A stretch of DNA of 64,000 nucleotides from Verrucomicrobiota bacterium. Its GTDB lineage: Bacteria > Verrucomicrobiota > Verrucomicrobiia > Chthoniobacterales > Chthoniobacteraceae. The notes under the pieces are model-generated. The model searched no databases. It was not told where the DNA came from and saw only the letters and a program-made list of their open reading frames with translations. Of this stretch, positions 12,622 to 22,318 are shown one piece after another (positions within the stretch are counted from its first letter, which is position 1; each line of letters begins with the position of its first letter). Made by a program: the position numbers and the translations under genes. The DNA is taken from the NCBI GenBank assembly GCA_009885995.1, contig VFJQ01000029.1:1-64000 (forward strand). The letters run 5' to 3'.

Positions 12622-13674
12622 ATGAATCCATTCTCCCGCCGAGCCTTCCTCCGCACCGCCGCCGCCCTCCCGCTGGTGGCGCACGCGCAGAGTGTGCCGA
12701 AGATCCGCATCGGCCAGATCGGCACGGCCCACGCGCACGCGGGTGGGAAGATGGATACGATGCGGAAGTCGGCGGATTTTGAAGTCGTCGGCGTCGTCGC
12801 GTCCGCCGCGGCCCGACGCACGGCTGCGGAGAACTCGACGACCTACGCTGGTCTGCCGTGGATGACGGAGGAGCAACTGCTCGCCACGCCTGGCCTGCAA
12901 GCCGTCGCCGTCGAGACCGAGGTGAAGGATCTCCTCGCGACGGCGGCGCGTTGCATCGCGGCGGGTAAGCACATCCACCTCGACAAACCCGCCGGCGAAT
13001 CGCTGCCCGCCTTCAAGCGCCTGCTCGACGACGCGACCGCGCGCAAGCTCACCGTGCAGATGGGCTACATGTTCCGCTACAACCCCGCCTTTGAGCTCCT
13101 CTTCCAACTCCACCGCGACGGCGCCCTCGGCGAGGTCTTCGAGATCGACACGGTGATGAGCAAGCTTATCGACGCCGGTGGTCGCAAGGCGCTGCTGCCG
13201 TATCGCGGCGGTGCGATGTTCGAGCTCGGCTGCCACGTCATCGACGCCGTCGTGACGATCCTCGGTCGCCCGCAGAAAGTGACGCCGCACAACCGCAGCG
13301 TCGCGGGCGATGGATTCCCCGACAACCAACTCGCCGTGCTCGAATACCCCAAGGCGACCGTGACGGTCCGCAGCGCGCTCACTGAGGTGGACGGCGGCTC
13401 GCGGCGGCAATTCGTCGTGTGCGGCACGCGCGGCACCTTCGACATCCGCCCGCTCGAAGCCGCCGCTGCGCGACTCGCGCTCGACGCTCCGCGCGGCGAG
13501 TGGAAGCGCGGCTACCAGGACGTAAAATTCCCGAAGACCGGTGGTCGCTACGACGGGGACTTCGCCGACTTCGCGAAAGTGATCCGTGGCGAGAAGACGT
13601 TCGCCTTCACCCCCGCGCACGACCTCGCCGTGCAGGAGACCGTGCTGCTCGCGAGTGGCCAGCCGATTGTTTAA
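12622..13674 (+). CDS. Gfo/Idh/MocA-family oxidoreductase, Tat-exported
   Basis: 350 residues. It opens with a twin-arginine signal, SRRAFLRTAAALPLVAHAQ, so the enzyme is probably exported folded. The Rossmann start IRIGQIGTAHAHAGG replaces the usual GxGxxG. HIHLDKPAGESL is the family's conserved EKP-type motif with D in place of E. GYMFRYNPAF and the GGAMFELGCHVID motif complete the C-terminal alpha/beta domain. Such NAD(P)-dependent enzymes act on sugars or inositols. Exported members are abundant in Verrucomicrobia and Planctomycetes; the substrate cannot be inferred. The start at 12622 was chosen because the signal peptide begins there. Confidence 0.85.
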   Translation: MNPFSRRAFLRTAAALPLVAHAQSVPKIRIGQIGTAHAHAGGKMDTMRKSADFEVVGVVASAAARRTAAENSTTYAGLPWMTEEQLLATPGLQAVAVETEVKDLLATAARCIAAGKHIHLDKPAGESLPAFKRLLDDATARKLTVQMGYMFRYNPAFELLFQLHRDGALGEVFEIDTVMSKLIDAGGRKALLPYRGGAMFELGCHVIDAVVTILGRPQKVTPHNRSVAGDGFPDNQLAVLEYPKATVTVRSALTEVDGGSRRQFVVCGTRGTFDIRPLEAAAARLALDAPRGEWKRGYQDVKFPKTGGRYDGDFADFAKVIRGEKTFAFTPAHDLAVQETVLLASGQPIV

Positions 13675-13749
13675 GCCGCTTACGCTGCGAGGATCATCCG
13701 CGACACAGCCATCGGCGGGTGCTCGGTGGGAGCGTGAGGCGCGAGTGGC

Positions 13750-16700
13750 TCAGACTTCGAGCACGGTCAGGTTCGTGAGCAGGCCGCCGCTGGTGACGTT
13801 GATCGCGGGATCCTTGGCGGCGGTGAGCGGAAGGGCCGTGCCGCCGATCTTCACAGACGTAATCTTCGAGGCGACGATGCCAAAATGCGATTCGCCCGTT
13901 CCGCGAGCGACCGCGCCCTTGATGATGACCGCCCCGATCTTCGATACAGCGCCGCTCTCGCTGAAGATTAACGCGTCGTCCTCGGTGCCGAAAACCCTGT
14001 CGTTCTCCTTGGAGGATTGCCCGCCCGTGACGGCGCCGGCGACGAGGTCCGTCGAGTCCCAGTTGCCCGCGCCCGTGGTGCCGATCGTCACAGGGCCGAT
14101 CGTGGCCGCGGCGTTCACGGGGATGAGGTTCGCGTCGTAGCCGGCGAGGATTTTGAAATACGCGGTCGAGCCGACGACGGTGAGCCGGCCGATGCTCGTC
14201 CCCGCGGTGATGAAACCGAACGATTCGACCGAGCCGACGAGTTCGCCGATGGTGACTGACGCGAGGCTCTCCTGTGCGCTGATCTGCGAAGGCACGCTCC
14301 CGGCCGCGGCGGTGAATGAGCCGATGACGGTGACAGCGCCGAGGTCGCCGTCCTCGGCGATGATCGATGCGGTGCCGGGTGCGTCGCCGGTCAGGTTGCC
14401 TTCGATGGTGACGCTCTTGATCGATGCGCCGCGAATGTGCGCGCCATATGCGCCTGCGCCGCCGATGACATTGCCGGTGATATTCACCGCGCCCATCGAG
14501 TCAGCGCTGTAGATTTGCCCCAGCACAGCGTTTTCGAGCAGGGTCGTGTCAAAGCGGCCGTCGGCGCCGATGAGGGAGCCGTTGATAGTGACTTTGCCCA
14601 TCTTGCCGGCGCTCGAGATCTTGCCGGCCTCGTTGGCCGCGCTGCCGCGCACGTCGCCATTTACGGTCACGTTGCCCATGTCGAGATCGCTGCTGACGGT
14701 CCCCGATCCGGCTCCGAGGCCGCCCTGGATTCCGCCGACGGTGAGGCTGGCGAGTTCGCCGGAGCTGAAGACGATCCCGGAATTGGCGCCGGCGAAGCCC
14801 ACGAGCGTGCCGCCGATCGTGACGGGGCCCATGTTGCCGTCTTCACCGTCGCCGTCGGTTTCGATGATGCCGCTGTTGTCGCCGATGCCTCCCGTGACGT
14901 TGCCGGTGATTCTGACTCGTTCGAGCGTGCCGCCGCTGAGGATCGAGCCCGAAAAGATGCCAATATCGCCGGTGATGCTGCCGCCGACGGTGACGGTGCC
15001 GATGTCCAGCGTGCTCTGCACGGTGCCGCTGCCCGCGCCGTCGGAGCCGAGCAGGCTGCCGCCGATGGTGACGCTCTTGATTGCGCCGTCGGCGTTGATC
15101 GAGCCGGCGTCGTTGCCTGGGCTGTTGGCGTTGGCAGTGCCACCGCTGACGTTTCCGACGACCATGACGGTTCCGATATTTCCGTAGCTGAAAATCGATC
15201 CGGATTCGTCGCCTTCGCCTCCGATGATGGAGCCGTTGATGGTCGTCTTGCTGACGTTGGTGCCGCCGATGATCGTGCCACTCCGCAAGCCGACTCCGCC
15301 GAGGAGATCGAGGCCGATCGTCACGGGGCCGACCGTGCCACCACAGCCGATGGCGCCGCTTTCGATGCCGCTTCCTCCCTTTACGCTGCCTTCGATGTTG
15401 ACGCTCTTGATATTCCCGCCGCTCAGCACCACGCCTGAAAGTTGACCGATTCCGCCGACGAGATCGCCGGTGACCGTCACCGCCCCGAGCGGCAACGCGC
15501 TGCCGATCGAGCCGCTGAGCAGCCCCATTCCACCCGTGATGTTTCCTTCGATCCGGGCGCTCTGGACAGTCCTGCTCGCCGAGATGGAGCCGGACTGTTC
15601 GCCGGAGCCACCGGTGAGGTCGCCTTTCACGAGCACGGCCTTGGCGGCGCCCGCGACGAGGATGGAACCGGAGAAATTTCCTGCGCCGCCTGTGATCGGG
15701 CCGTTCACGGTGATCTTGCCGATGTTGCCGCCAGTGCCCACCGCGCCCGCGCTTGTGCCCAAGCCGCCTTGGATGCCCAATTCGATGGTCACGGAGCCGA
15801 GGCCGGTGGCGCTCGAGATATTGCCGCTCTGGATGCCGTCGCCGCCGATGAGCATGCCGCCGATCTTCACCGAGCCCATGAGGCCGCCGGAGAAGACGCG
15901 CCCCGAACGGTCGGAAGTGCCCCTGCCAGCGACACCACCTACGACATCGTCAACGATGTCCACCCGCCCGATCTCCCGCTCGCTGGTGATGGCCCCGCTA
16001 TCGTCGCCCTCTCCACCGAGGATGTTGCCGCCGACTTTGATGCCGTTGGCGATGCTGCCGATCTTGATGTCGCCGATTTCCCCACGTGCGTAGATCGACC
16101 CGGCGCGGGTAGCGCTGCCGCCGATGAGATCTCCGCCGATGATGATATTGCCGATCTGGCCGCGACCATCGAAGCGGTCGCTGACGGTGAGGTCGGTATC
16201 GGGGAATGCGCCAAACACGGTGAGCGTGGCTTCCTGGAAATTCCCCGCGACGCTGAACAGCCCGAGCTTGCCGATGATCAGGCTGCTGAGGCTCCCGCCG
16301 GCGGCTTGCGTGTCGAGGAGCTTCACACCGAACGAACCGACCGTGAGGCTCTTCACCGCCAGCCCGGCGCCGAGTTGCACGGGCTGATTATTGATCGTCG
16401 CGGCCGTCGTCTTGCCCGCGTCGATCTGCCCGAGATCGCCATCGATCAGGACCTTGCCGAGGTCCACGCCAATGGCGTTGATGTAACCGACATCGACAGG
16501 ATCGCCGTCGTCTGTGGTGCCTTTGAGCACCGTGAGATTCGTGCCTTGGAAAACCGTGGCCAGCTCGCTCAGGCGGATCTCCTGAAGCTCGAAACCCGAG
16601 CCCTCCGCCGCCAGCTTGCACACCTGTGCGAGATCCGCGTCGGTGCCTTTGTTGGTGGTGACGGTGACTGCGGTGCCGTCGATGTCGATGAAGGTGAGCG

Positions 16701-16761
16701 TCGCTGGGGCGATCCGCGTTTCGAGTGGCTCGGCGGCTGAAGAGAGGATGACGCGTTTCAT
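13750..16761 (-). CDS. Giant glycine-rich repeat surface protein (PLETRIAPA type)
   Basis: About 1003 residues. After the start MKRVILSSAAEPLETRIAPA there are roughly 200 mixed residues and then about 17 repeats of about 40 residues. Each repeat alternates a short Gly/Ser segment (GGxGxxSGxIxSxGxI) with a beta-strand pattern (VTIxGxLxGG), giving VTINGSLIGG-like units throughout. This looks like a right-handed beta-solenoid, as in autotransporter passenger and large adhesin proteins. No beta-barrel or anchoring motif is seen at the C-terminus. The LExRIAPA-type N-terminus recurs in Verrucomicrobial large exported proteins. An ATG at 16797 lies upstream, but 16761 starts at the conserved MKR. 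Confidence 0.75.
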   Translation of the reverse strand: MKRVILSSAAEPLETRIAPATLTFIDIDGTAVTVTTNKGTDADLAQVCKLAAEGSGFELQEIRLSELATVFQGTNLTVLKGTTDDGDPVDVGYINAIGVDLGKVLIDGDLGQIDAGKTTAATINNQPVQLGAGLAVKSLTVGSFGVKLLDTQAAGGSLSSLIIGKLGLFSVAGNFQEATLTVFGAFPDTDLTVSDRFDGRGQIGNIIIGGDLIGGSATRAGSIYARGEIGDIKIGSIANGIKVGGNILGGEGDDSGAITSEREIGRVDIVDDVVGGVAGRGTSDRSGRVFSGGLMGSVKIGGMLIGGDGIQSGNISSATGLGSVTIELGIQGGLGTSAGAVGTGGNIGKITVNGPITGGAGNFSGSILVAGAAKAVLVKGDLTGGSGEQSGSISASRTVQSARIEGNITGGMGLLSGSIGSALPLGAVTVTGDLVGGIGQLSGVVLSGGNIKSVNIEGSVKGGSGIESGAIGCGGTVGPVTIGLDLLGGVGLRSGTIIGGTNVSKTTINGSIIGGEGDESGSIFSYGNIGTVMVVGNVSGGTANANSPGNDAGSINADGAIKSVTIGGSLLGSDGAGSGTVQSTLDIGTVTVGGSITGDIGIFSGSILSGGTLERVRITGNVTGGIGDNSGIIETDGDGEDGNMGPVTIGGTLVGFAGANSGIVFSSGELASLTVGGIQGGLGAGSGTVSSDLDMGNVTVNGDVRGSAANEAGKISSAGKMGKVTINGSLIGADGRFDTTLLENAVLGQIYSADSMGAVNITGNVIGGAGAYGAHIRGASIKSVTIEGNLTGDAPGTASIIAEDGDLGAVTVIGSFTAAAGSVPSQISAQESLASVTIGELVGSVESFGFITAGTSIGRLTVVGSTAYFKILAGYDANLIPVNAAATIGPVTIGTTGAGNWDSTDLVAGAVTGGQSSKENDRVFGTEDDALIFSESGAVSKIGAVIIKGAVARGTGESHFGIVASKITSVKIGGTALPLTAAKDPAINVTSGGLLTNLTVLEV

Positions 16762-16819
16762 CGGATTGATAAAACCTTTCGCGTTGGCGGCCCGCATTTC
16801 AAGCAGCGAGTGCCTCCAC

Positions 16820-18250
16820 TTACGCGAGCAACGCCGTGGCTACCTTGCCCTCATTGGTCGGCCCGATGAGCCGGTTGTTCAGGCCTTGGAAGCGGTAGCT
16901 GAACTTGTAGGGATCGATGCCGAGCAGTTGCATCACGGTCGCCTGAAGATCGCGAACGGTCACCTTGCCTTCGGCCACGCGGTAGCCGAGTTCGTCAGTC
17001 GCGCCGTGGACGTAGCCTCGCTTGATGCCCGCCCCAGCCATCCACATCGTGAAGCAGTGCGGGTGGTGATCGCGGCCGAGGAACTTGCTGCCGTTGCGTT
17101 CCTCGTTCATCGGCGTGCGGCCAAACTCGCCGCCCCACACGACGAGCGTCGAGTCGAGCAGTCCGCGCTGCTTCAGGTCGAGCACGAGCGCGGCGCACGC
17201 CTGGTCGATGTCGCGGCACTTGTTCGGCAAGCCCTTGAGCAAGTCGTTGCTCTCGCCGGTGCCGTGCATGTCCCAGCCCCAATCGAAGAGCTGCACAAAG
17301 CGCACGCCATTTTCGATGAGCCGCCGCGCGAGCAGGCAGTTGTTCGCGAACGATCCTTTGCCCGGTTCCGCGCCGTAAAGATCGAGCATCTCCTTCGGTT
17401 CCTTTTTCAAATCGAACACCTCCGGAACCGCGAGCTGCATCCGGTAGGCGAGTTCGTATTGCGAGATGCGCGTGACCGTCTCCGGGTCGCCGAAGGTCGC
17501 GGCCTCCGCTTCATTGAGCGTGCGCAACGCATCGAGTGTGCGCCGGCGCGTGTCGCGGCTCATGCCCGCGGGATCGCTGGCAAAGAGGATCGGATCGCCG
17601 ACCGCGCGGCACTGCACGCCTTGGAAAACGCCGGGCAGAAATCCCGAGCCCCAGCACGCCTTGCCGCCCGTCGGATCCGAGCCGCCGCTGAGCAGCACGA
17701 CGTAGCCGGGCAGATCCTGGTTTTGAGAGCCGAGCCCATACGTGACCCACGAGCCCATCGACCCGGCGCCATTGCGCGGCGAGCCCGTGTAGATGAACAG
17801 CTCCGCCGGCGCGTGATTGAACTGATCCGTGTTCATCGACTTCACGATCGTCACGTCATCCACGATCTTCGTGAAGTGCGGCAGCACCGAGCTCACCCAC
17901 GCGCCGCTCTGGCCGTATTGTTTGAACTCATGCGGCGTCCCGAGCAGCTTCGGCAGACCCTTGATGAAGGCGAACTTCTCGCCCTGCATGAACTTCTCCG
18001 GACAGTCCTCCTTGTTGTGCGCTTTCAGCTCCGGCTTCCAGTCGAAGAGATCGTGCTGAGGCGGCGCGCCGGACATCGAGAGATAGATCACCGCCTTCGC
18101 TTTCGCCGGCAGCGGCGGCGCTTTCGGCGCGAGCGGGTTCACGACGTTTGCGCCGTGTGCGCAGAGCGATTCGAGCGCGATGGCGCCGAGGGAAAAGCGT
18201 GAGGCGTCGGCGAGGAATTGGCGGCGGGTGTGGAAGAGGTGAGGGATCAT
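16820..18250 (-). CDS. DUF1501 family protein, Tat-exported (sulfatase-like fold)
   Basis: 476 residues. The N-terminus has a twin-arginine signal (HTRRQFLADASRFSLGAIAL). Family hallmarks are VIYLSMSGAPPQHDLFDWKP near the start, MNTDQFNHAPAELFIYTG, DWGWDMHG, and VVWGGEFGRTPMNEERNGS followed by GRDHHPHCFTMWMAGAGIK, where acidic and His residues suggest a metal site like that of alkaline phosphatases and sulfatases. DUF1501 genes are nearly always paired with DUF1549/DUF1553 genes in the PVC group, as here with the gene directly upstream in the same direction. The biochemical role is not established. Confidence 0.9.
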   Translation of the reverse strand: MIPHLFHTRRQFLADASRFSLGAIALESLCAHGANVVNPLAPKAPPLPAKAKAVIYLSMSGAPPQHDLFDWKPELKAHNKEDCPEKFMQGEKFAFIKGLPKLLGTPHEFKQYGQSGAWVSSVLPHFTKIVDDVTIVKSMNTDQFNHAPAELFIYTGSPRNGAGSMGSWVTYGLGSQNQDLPGYVVLLSGGSDPTGGKACWGSGFLPGVFQGVQCRAVGDPILFASDPAGMSRDTRRRTLDALRTLNEAEAATFGDPETVTRISQYELAYRMQLAVPEVFDLKKEPKEMLDLYGAEPGKGSFANNCLLARRLIENGVRFVQLFDWGWDMHGTGESNDLLKGLPNKCRDIDQACAALVLDLKQRGLLDSTLVVWGGEFGRTPMNEERNGSKFLGRDHHPHCFTMWMAGAGIKRGYVHGATDELGYRVAEGKVTVRDLQATVMQLLGIDPYKFSYRFQGLNNRLIGPTNEGKVATALLA

Positions 18251-18275
18251 GGCAGACGAGGTGAGGCGGCGAGCG

Positions 18276-18382
18276 ATGGAGCGCTGGCGTCCTCGCCGGC
18301 CACCTTGCGGCCGCGCGAAGCGCGATCCATCGGGCGGCTTCGCCGCGCGCGGAAGTGGCCGGCGAGGACGCCAGCGCTCCAT
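18276..18382. repeat. Inverted-repeat element A, perfect 28-bp arms
   Basis: Left arm 18276 to 18303 and right arm 18355 to 18382 are perfect reverse complements (the left begins ATGGAGCGCTGGCGTCC). They enclose 51 bases with a smaller internal GC palindrome. The element sits between the DUF1553 and DUF1501 genes and its right arm abuts the DUF1553 stop codon. It has no coding capacity, so it is a REP- or MITE-like element; in RNA it would form a long hairpin within the operon transcript. Confidence 0.85.
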
Positions 18383-21300
18383 TTAGCTTCGTGTGAGAAA
18401 TGCATCGAGGTTGAGCAGCACGTTTGCGACGGCGGTCCACGCCGCGGCTTCGATCGGATCGGCGCCCGCGGGCAGGGGACCGAGCGGCTTCGTCGCGAGC
18501 GTGAGCGCGTCATCCGGCGTCTGGCGAAACTTCACGAGCTCTGCATCGAGCAGCTTGCGCAACGCAGCGACGTGCTTCGCCTCGGCAGGCCGACCGAGCG
18601 CGAGCTCGAGGCCGAAGCGCAACCGCCCGTCCGCGTCGGCACCGCCTTCGCGTAGGATGCGCCGCGCGAGCGCCTGCGCGCTTTCGACGAAGACCGGATC
18701 GTTCAGCGTCACGAACGCCTGTAGCGGCGTATTCGTCGGCACGCGCCGGATCGTGCAGGTCTCGCGGCTCGGCGCGTCGAAGGCGAGCATCGTCGGGTTC
18801 GCCATCGTGCGGCGCCAAAATGTGTAGAGCCCGCGCCGGTAGCGATCCTCGCCCTCGCTCGTCGGGTATTTGTTCTGCCCGCCGTTGAACGCCACATTCC
18901 ACAACCCATCCGGCTGCGGCGGATACACGCTCGGCCCGCCGATCTTGTGACTGAGTAAACCGGCGACCGCGAGCGCCTGGTCATGCACTTCCTCCGCGCC
19001 GAGCCGCCGCCGTGGATAGCGCGAGAGCAGCCGGTCGCGCGGATCTTTCGCGAGCAAGTCGGGCGTCACCTTCGCGCTCTGCCGATACGTGGCGCTCGTG
19101 ACGATGAGTTTGAGCAGCCGCTTCACATCCCAATCGCGCATGAACTCGATCGCGAGCCAGTCGAGCAACTCCGGGTGCGACGGCAGCGAACCCTGTGTGC
19201 CGAAGTCCTCCTCGCTCTCGACGATCCCCGTGCCGAAAAGCTGCGCCCAAAACCGATTCACCGTCACGCGCGCCGTGAGCGGGTTGTCGCGACTCACGAG
19301 CCACTGCGCGAGCGCGAGTCGGTCGAGCGGTGCGGCGGGCGCGGCGTGAAACGCGGCGGGCAGTCCCGCGGTTACGATGTCGCCCGGCATGAGGTAGTTG
19401 CCCTTGATGAACACGCGCGACTCGCGCTGCTTGTCCTTCGCCAGGTCGCGGATGATGGGCAGCGCGAGCGGCTTGATCGTCGCCAGCTCCTTCTTTTTCG
19501 CGTCGCGTTCCTTCACCAGAGCCTCGTAGGTCTTCGAGAGTGGGCGGAAAAAAGCGGCGACTTGCTGCGCTTGCGCCGCCGTCCGCTGGGCGGGCTCGAC
19601 GCCGAGCGCCGCCTTGATCGCCGCGGGCAGCTCCGCCACGGGCGTCGCCGCCTCCGCGGCCAGCAGGCGGAAGCGCCCGATGGTCGCGTCGCCGCCGTGC
19701 GATTGAGTAAGCTGGAAAGTGAGTAGCGCGTCGGCGTCGCTCCACGGCTTCACCAACTCGAACACCGCCGCGTGCGGCTGGCCGGTCGCACCACCGATGC
19801 CCCAGCCGGTCTTCGGGTCGCCGTCCAGCGCGCGGGCCACGTCGAAGCCCGGCTGGCTGTAATCGGCGGTGGCGTGAAAGAGCGGAAGCAGCGTCGCCTT
19901 GTTCGTCGCGACCGTCGCGCTCGGCGCGGGCGATTCCTTCACCGTCTGCGTGAAGACCGGCTGGCGCGCGGCATCCAGCACCTCGACGCGGAAATCGGCC
20001 AACCGCTGGCTCACACCGCTGTCGGTGCGGTTCCACACCACCACGCGCTCGACCGGCACGTCGCGCCCGAGATCGACTTCCCACCACGGATCCTTCTCCT
20101 CCTGCGTGTGCGTGACCGACTTCGACTTGAAGTAATCCCCGTCGGTGTTGCCATCGACCGCCAGCTTCGCCGGGCCGTCGAATCCCGTCGTCGATTGCGA
20201 CGCCTGGCCCTGCGGCGCGGCGTTTTTCCCGTCGCTGAAAATCTCGACCTCCGCGAGCGAAAGAAAGCGCGCCGAGCCCGGATTCACGATGCGCACGAAG
20301 CGGCCCCGAGTGGTCGTCTGCCCCGCGGGCGTCGTGAACAGCTTGAGGTCGCTGAGCACCGCGTTGCCATCCGCGGCGCGGCCTGGGCCGTTGTGATTGA
20401 ACGCCGCATCGGGGATGAGTTCGAGCCTCACCGCGGTGATCGCTTTCAGCGTCGTGCGCGCCTTCACTTCGTAAAAGGCTGCGTCCCCGGCGCCCGCGCG
20501 CACCAGCACCGAACCATCCTCGCGCTTCTCCCACTGCTGTTCGCCCGAGCCCTTGAAGTCCTCCACCTCCAGCACCGACCACGCGACCGGCGCGGCGACT
20601 TTCGCTTCCCACACGCGCTGCTCGGCGTCGAGTTCCGGCGTCGTGGTCTTGATCTGCGTTTCGAGTTCCGCGATGCGCGCGTTCAGCTCCGTCATGCGCC
20701 GGGCTTCGTCGGCGGTGGGCAGCGGCATTTTCGGCTCTTCGTCGTTGCGGTCGGCGTCTTCGGTCTGATTGAAGATCGCGAAGAGCTGGTAGTATTCGCG
20801 TTGCGAGAGCGGGTCGAACTTGTGCGTGTGGCACTGCGCGCAGCCGGCGGTGAGACCCATCCAGACCTGCATTGTCGTCGCCACGCGATCCTTCACCGCG
20901 GCGACGCGATACTCCTCGTCCGGCGTGCCGCCCTCGAAGTTGGTCATCGTGTTGCGATGGAAGGCGGTGGCGATGAGTTGCTCGCGCGTCGGGTTCGGCA
21001 GCAGGTCGCCCGCGAGTTGTTCGATCGTGAACTGATCGTAGGGCAGGTTGCGGTTGAACGCGCCGATCACCCAGTCGCGCCACGGCCAGATATTCAGCCG
21101 GAAGAAATCCGACCCGTAGCCGCTCGAGTCCGCGTAACGCGCGAGATCGAGCCACATGCGAGCCCAGCGCTCGCCGAAGTGCGGCGACGCGAGCAGCCGA
21201 TCCACGGCGCGTGCGTAGGCGTCCGGCGCGGTGTCTTCCACGAAAGTGCGCGTCTCATCCAGCGTGGGCGGCAACCCCGTGAGGTCGAGCGACAGGCGGC

Positions 21301-21784
21301 GAATGAGCGTCGGCTTGTCCGCTTCCGGCGAGAGCGCGAGGTCGTGATGTTTTAGCTCCGCGTCGATGAACGCATCGATCCCGACCGCCGCCGGCTTCAC
21401 CGGTTTCCCGAACGCCCAGTGCGGCGCGTAGTTTGCGCCCTCGGCGATCCAGCGGCGCAGCGTGTCGCACTCCGCGGGCGAAATGATGTGATGCTCCTTC
21501 GGCGGCGGCATCACTTCGTCGGGATCCTTCGAGCGCACCCGCAGCATCAGCTCGCTGTCGTCGGGTTTGCCCGGCACGATCGCCCGCACGCCGTCGCGAT
21601 CTTGCAGCGCATCGTCGCGCACATCGAGCCGCAGCTTCGCCTTGCGCGAACCCTCGTCCGGCCCGTGGCAGTGATAACACTTCTCGGAGATGATCGGGCG
21701 CACCTCGCGGTTGAAGTCCACGGGCGTGGCTCCGGGCGAGCGGGTGAGAAGGAGGAGGAAGCTGAGAGCCAGGAGCGGGCGCAT
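18383..21784 (-). CDS. DUF1549/DUF1553 protein with N-terminal cytochrome c domain (planctomycete type)
   Basis: 1133 residues. After a signal peptide ([18 protein letters not shown]) comes a planctomycete cytochrome C domain with the haem motif CYHCH. Then comes DUF1549 ([17 protein letters not shown] through [18 protein letters not shown]), with a second CxxCH in [14 protein letters not shown] discoidin/F5-8-like carbohydrate-binding segment follows around residues 520 to 620, and then DUF1553 ([36 protein letters not shown]). Proteins of this layout are expanded in Planctomycetes and Verrucomicrobia and are thought to act in periplasmic polysaccharide use. The start at 21784 puts the signal peptide first. 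Confidence 0.9.
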   Translation of the reverse strand: MRPLLALSFLLLLTRSPGATPVDFNREVRPIISEKCYHCHGPDEGSRKAKLRLDVRDDALQDRDGVRAIVPGKPDDSELMLRVRSKDPDEVMPPPKEHHIISPAECDTLRRWIAEGANYAPHWAFGKPVKPAAVGIDAFIDAELKHHDLALSPEADKPTLIRRLSLDLTGLPPTLDETRTFVEDTAPDAYARAVDRLLASPHFGERWARMWLDLARYADSSGYGSDFFRLNIWPWRDWVIGAFNRNLPYDQFTIEQLAGDLLPNPTREQLIATAFHRNTMTNFEGGTPDEEYRVAAVKDRVATTMQVWMGLTAGCAQCHTHKFDPLSQREYYQLFAIFNQTEDADRNDEEPKMPLPTADEARRMTELNARIAELETQIKTTTPELDAEQRVWEAKVAAPVAWSVLEVEDFKGSGEQQWEKREDGSVLVRAGAGDAAFYEVKARTTLKAITAVRLELIPDAAFNHNGPGRAADGNAVLSDLKLFTTPAGQTTTRGRFVRIVNPGSARFLSLAEVEIFSDGKNAAPQGQASQSTTGFDGPAKLAVDGNTDGDYFKSKSVTHTQEEKDPWWEVDLGRDVPVERVVVWNRTDSGVSQRLADFRVEVLDAARQPVFTQTVKESPAPSATVATNKATLLPLFHATADYSQPGFDVARALDGDPKTGWGIGGATGQPHAAVFELVKPWSDADALLTFQLTQSHGGDATIGRFRLLAAEAATPVAELPAAIKAALGVEPAQRTAAQAQQVAAFFRPLSKTYEALVKERDAKKKELATIKPLALPIIRDLAKDKQRESRVFIKGNYLMPGDIVTAGLPAAFHAAPAAPLDRLALAQWLVSRDNPLTARVTVNRFWAQLFGTGIVESEEDFGTQGSLPSHPELLDWLAIEFMRDWDVKRLLKLIVTSATYRQSAKVTPDLLAKDPRDRLLSRYPRRRLGAEEVHDQALAVAGLLSHKIGGPSVYPPQPDGLWNVAFNGGQNKYPTSEGEDRYRRGLYTFWRRTMANPTMLAFDAPSRETCTIRRVPTNTPLQAFVTLNDPVFVESAQALARRILREGGADADGRLRFGLELALGRPAEAKHVAALRKLLDAELVKFRQTPDDALTLATKPLGPLPAGADPIEAAAWTAVANVLLNLDAFLTRS

Positions 21785-21879
21785 ATCGGGAGTCGCCGAG
21801 GATAACCGCTTCGACGCCCCGGTCATGGGCGAAGCTTTGGCACTATCCTGCCCGAGCGACCGCGCCCCGTGAAAACGAA

Positions 21880-21905
21880 AAGGCCCGGCGCGAGGGCCGG
21901 GCCTT
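21880..21905 (-). terminator. Rho-independent terminator for the small exported protein gene
   Basis: A 10-bp perfect stem (AAGGCCCGGC at 21880 to 21889 with its complement at 21896 to 21905) encloses a 6-base loop. Read on the minus strand, the hairpin is followed by TTTTCGTTTT. It ends the transcript from 22204 and keeps it out of the DUF1553 gene that starts at 21784. Confidence 0.85.
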
Positions 21906-21931
21906 TCGGAATATTTGACTCGCGAGGGAGA

Positions 21932-22204
21932 CTAGCTGCCCGCCGCGACGCTGTCGGCCTTGCCGTGCTCGCTGATGACCTTCACGGACTTGCCCACGAG
22001 GTCGGCGGCCTTGTCGGCGCCGGTCGTTCCGGGGGTGAGCGTGATGGTGGCGGCTTTGCCGTCCTTGCCTTCGACGGTGAGCGTCTTGGTGGCGGCGTCG
22101 AAGGACTTCAGCGTGCCTTCATTGGTGACTTTCTTCCCGCAGCCGGCGAAGGCGCTGCCGAGGCTGAGCGAGGAGATGGCGAGGATGGTGAGGAGGAGCT
22201 TCAT
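21932..22204 (-). CDS. Small exported protein, 90 residues
   Basis: MKLLLTILAISSLSLGSAFA is a good signal peptide, followed by GCGKK, so it could be a lipoprotein with a poor lipobox (FAGC) or a soluble periplasmic protein. The mature part is a beta-rich module (GTLKSFDAATKTLTVEGKDG, then ATITLTPGT), reminiscent of small domains with repeated TKTLTV-type strands. No catalytic residues are evident. It is monocistronic, with its own terminator. The start at 22204 is set by the signal peptide; the long open frame above it is a shadow of the divergent HupE-like gene. Confidence 0.7.
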   Translation of the reverse strand: MKLLLTILAISSLSLGSAFAGCGKKVTNEGTLKSFDAATKTLTVEGKDGKAATITLTPGTTGADKAADLVGKSVKVISEHGKADSVAAGS

Positions 22205-22318
22205 GTTGTTGTGTCTGGTTCGTTGATGTTTCGCCGGCGACGGAAATGTTGCCAGCGGGTGGACGTTTCTCCAAAGAACCACGGTGCGGGCAAGTCCAAT
22301 CTCGCCGCCCATTCGCTC

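Noticed and set aside
18276..18382. Insertion sequence
   Set aside because: Inverted repeats enclose only 51 bases with no transposase; a REP/MITE-like element fits better.
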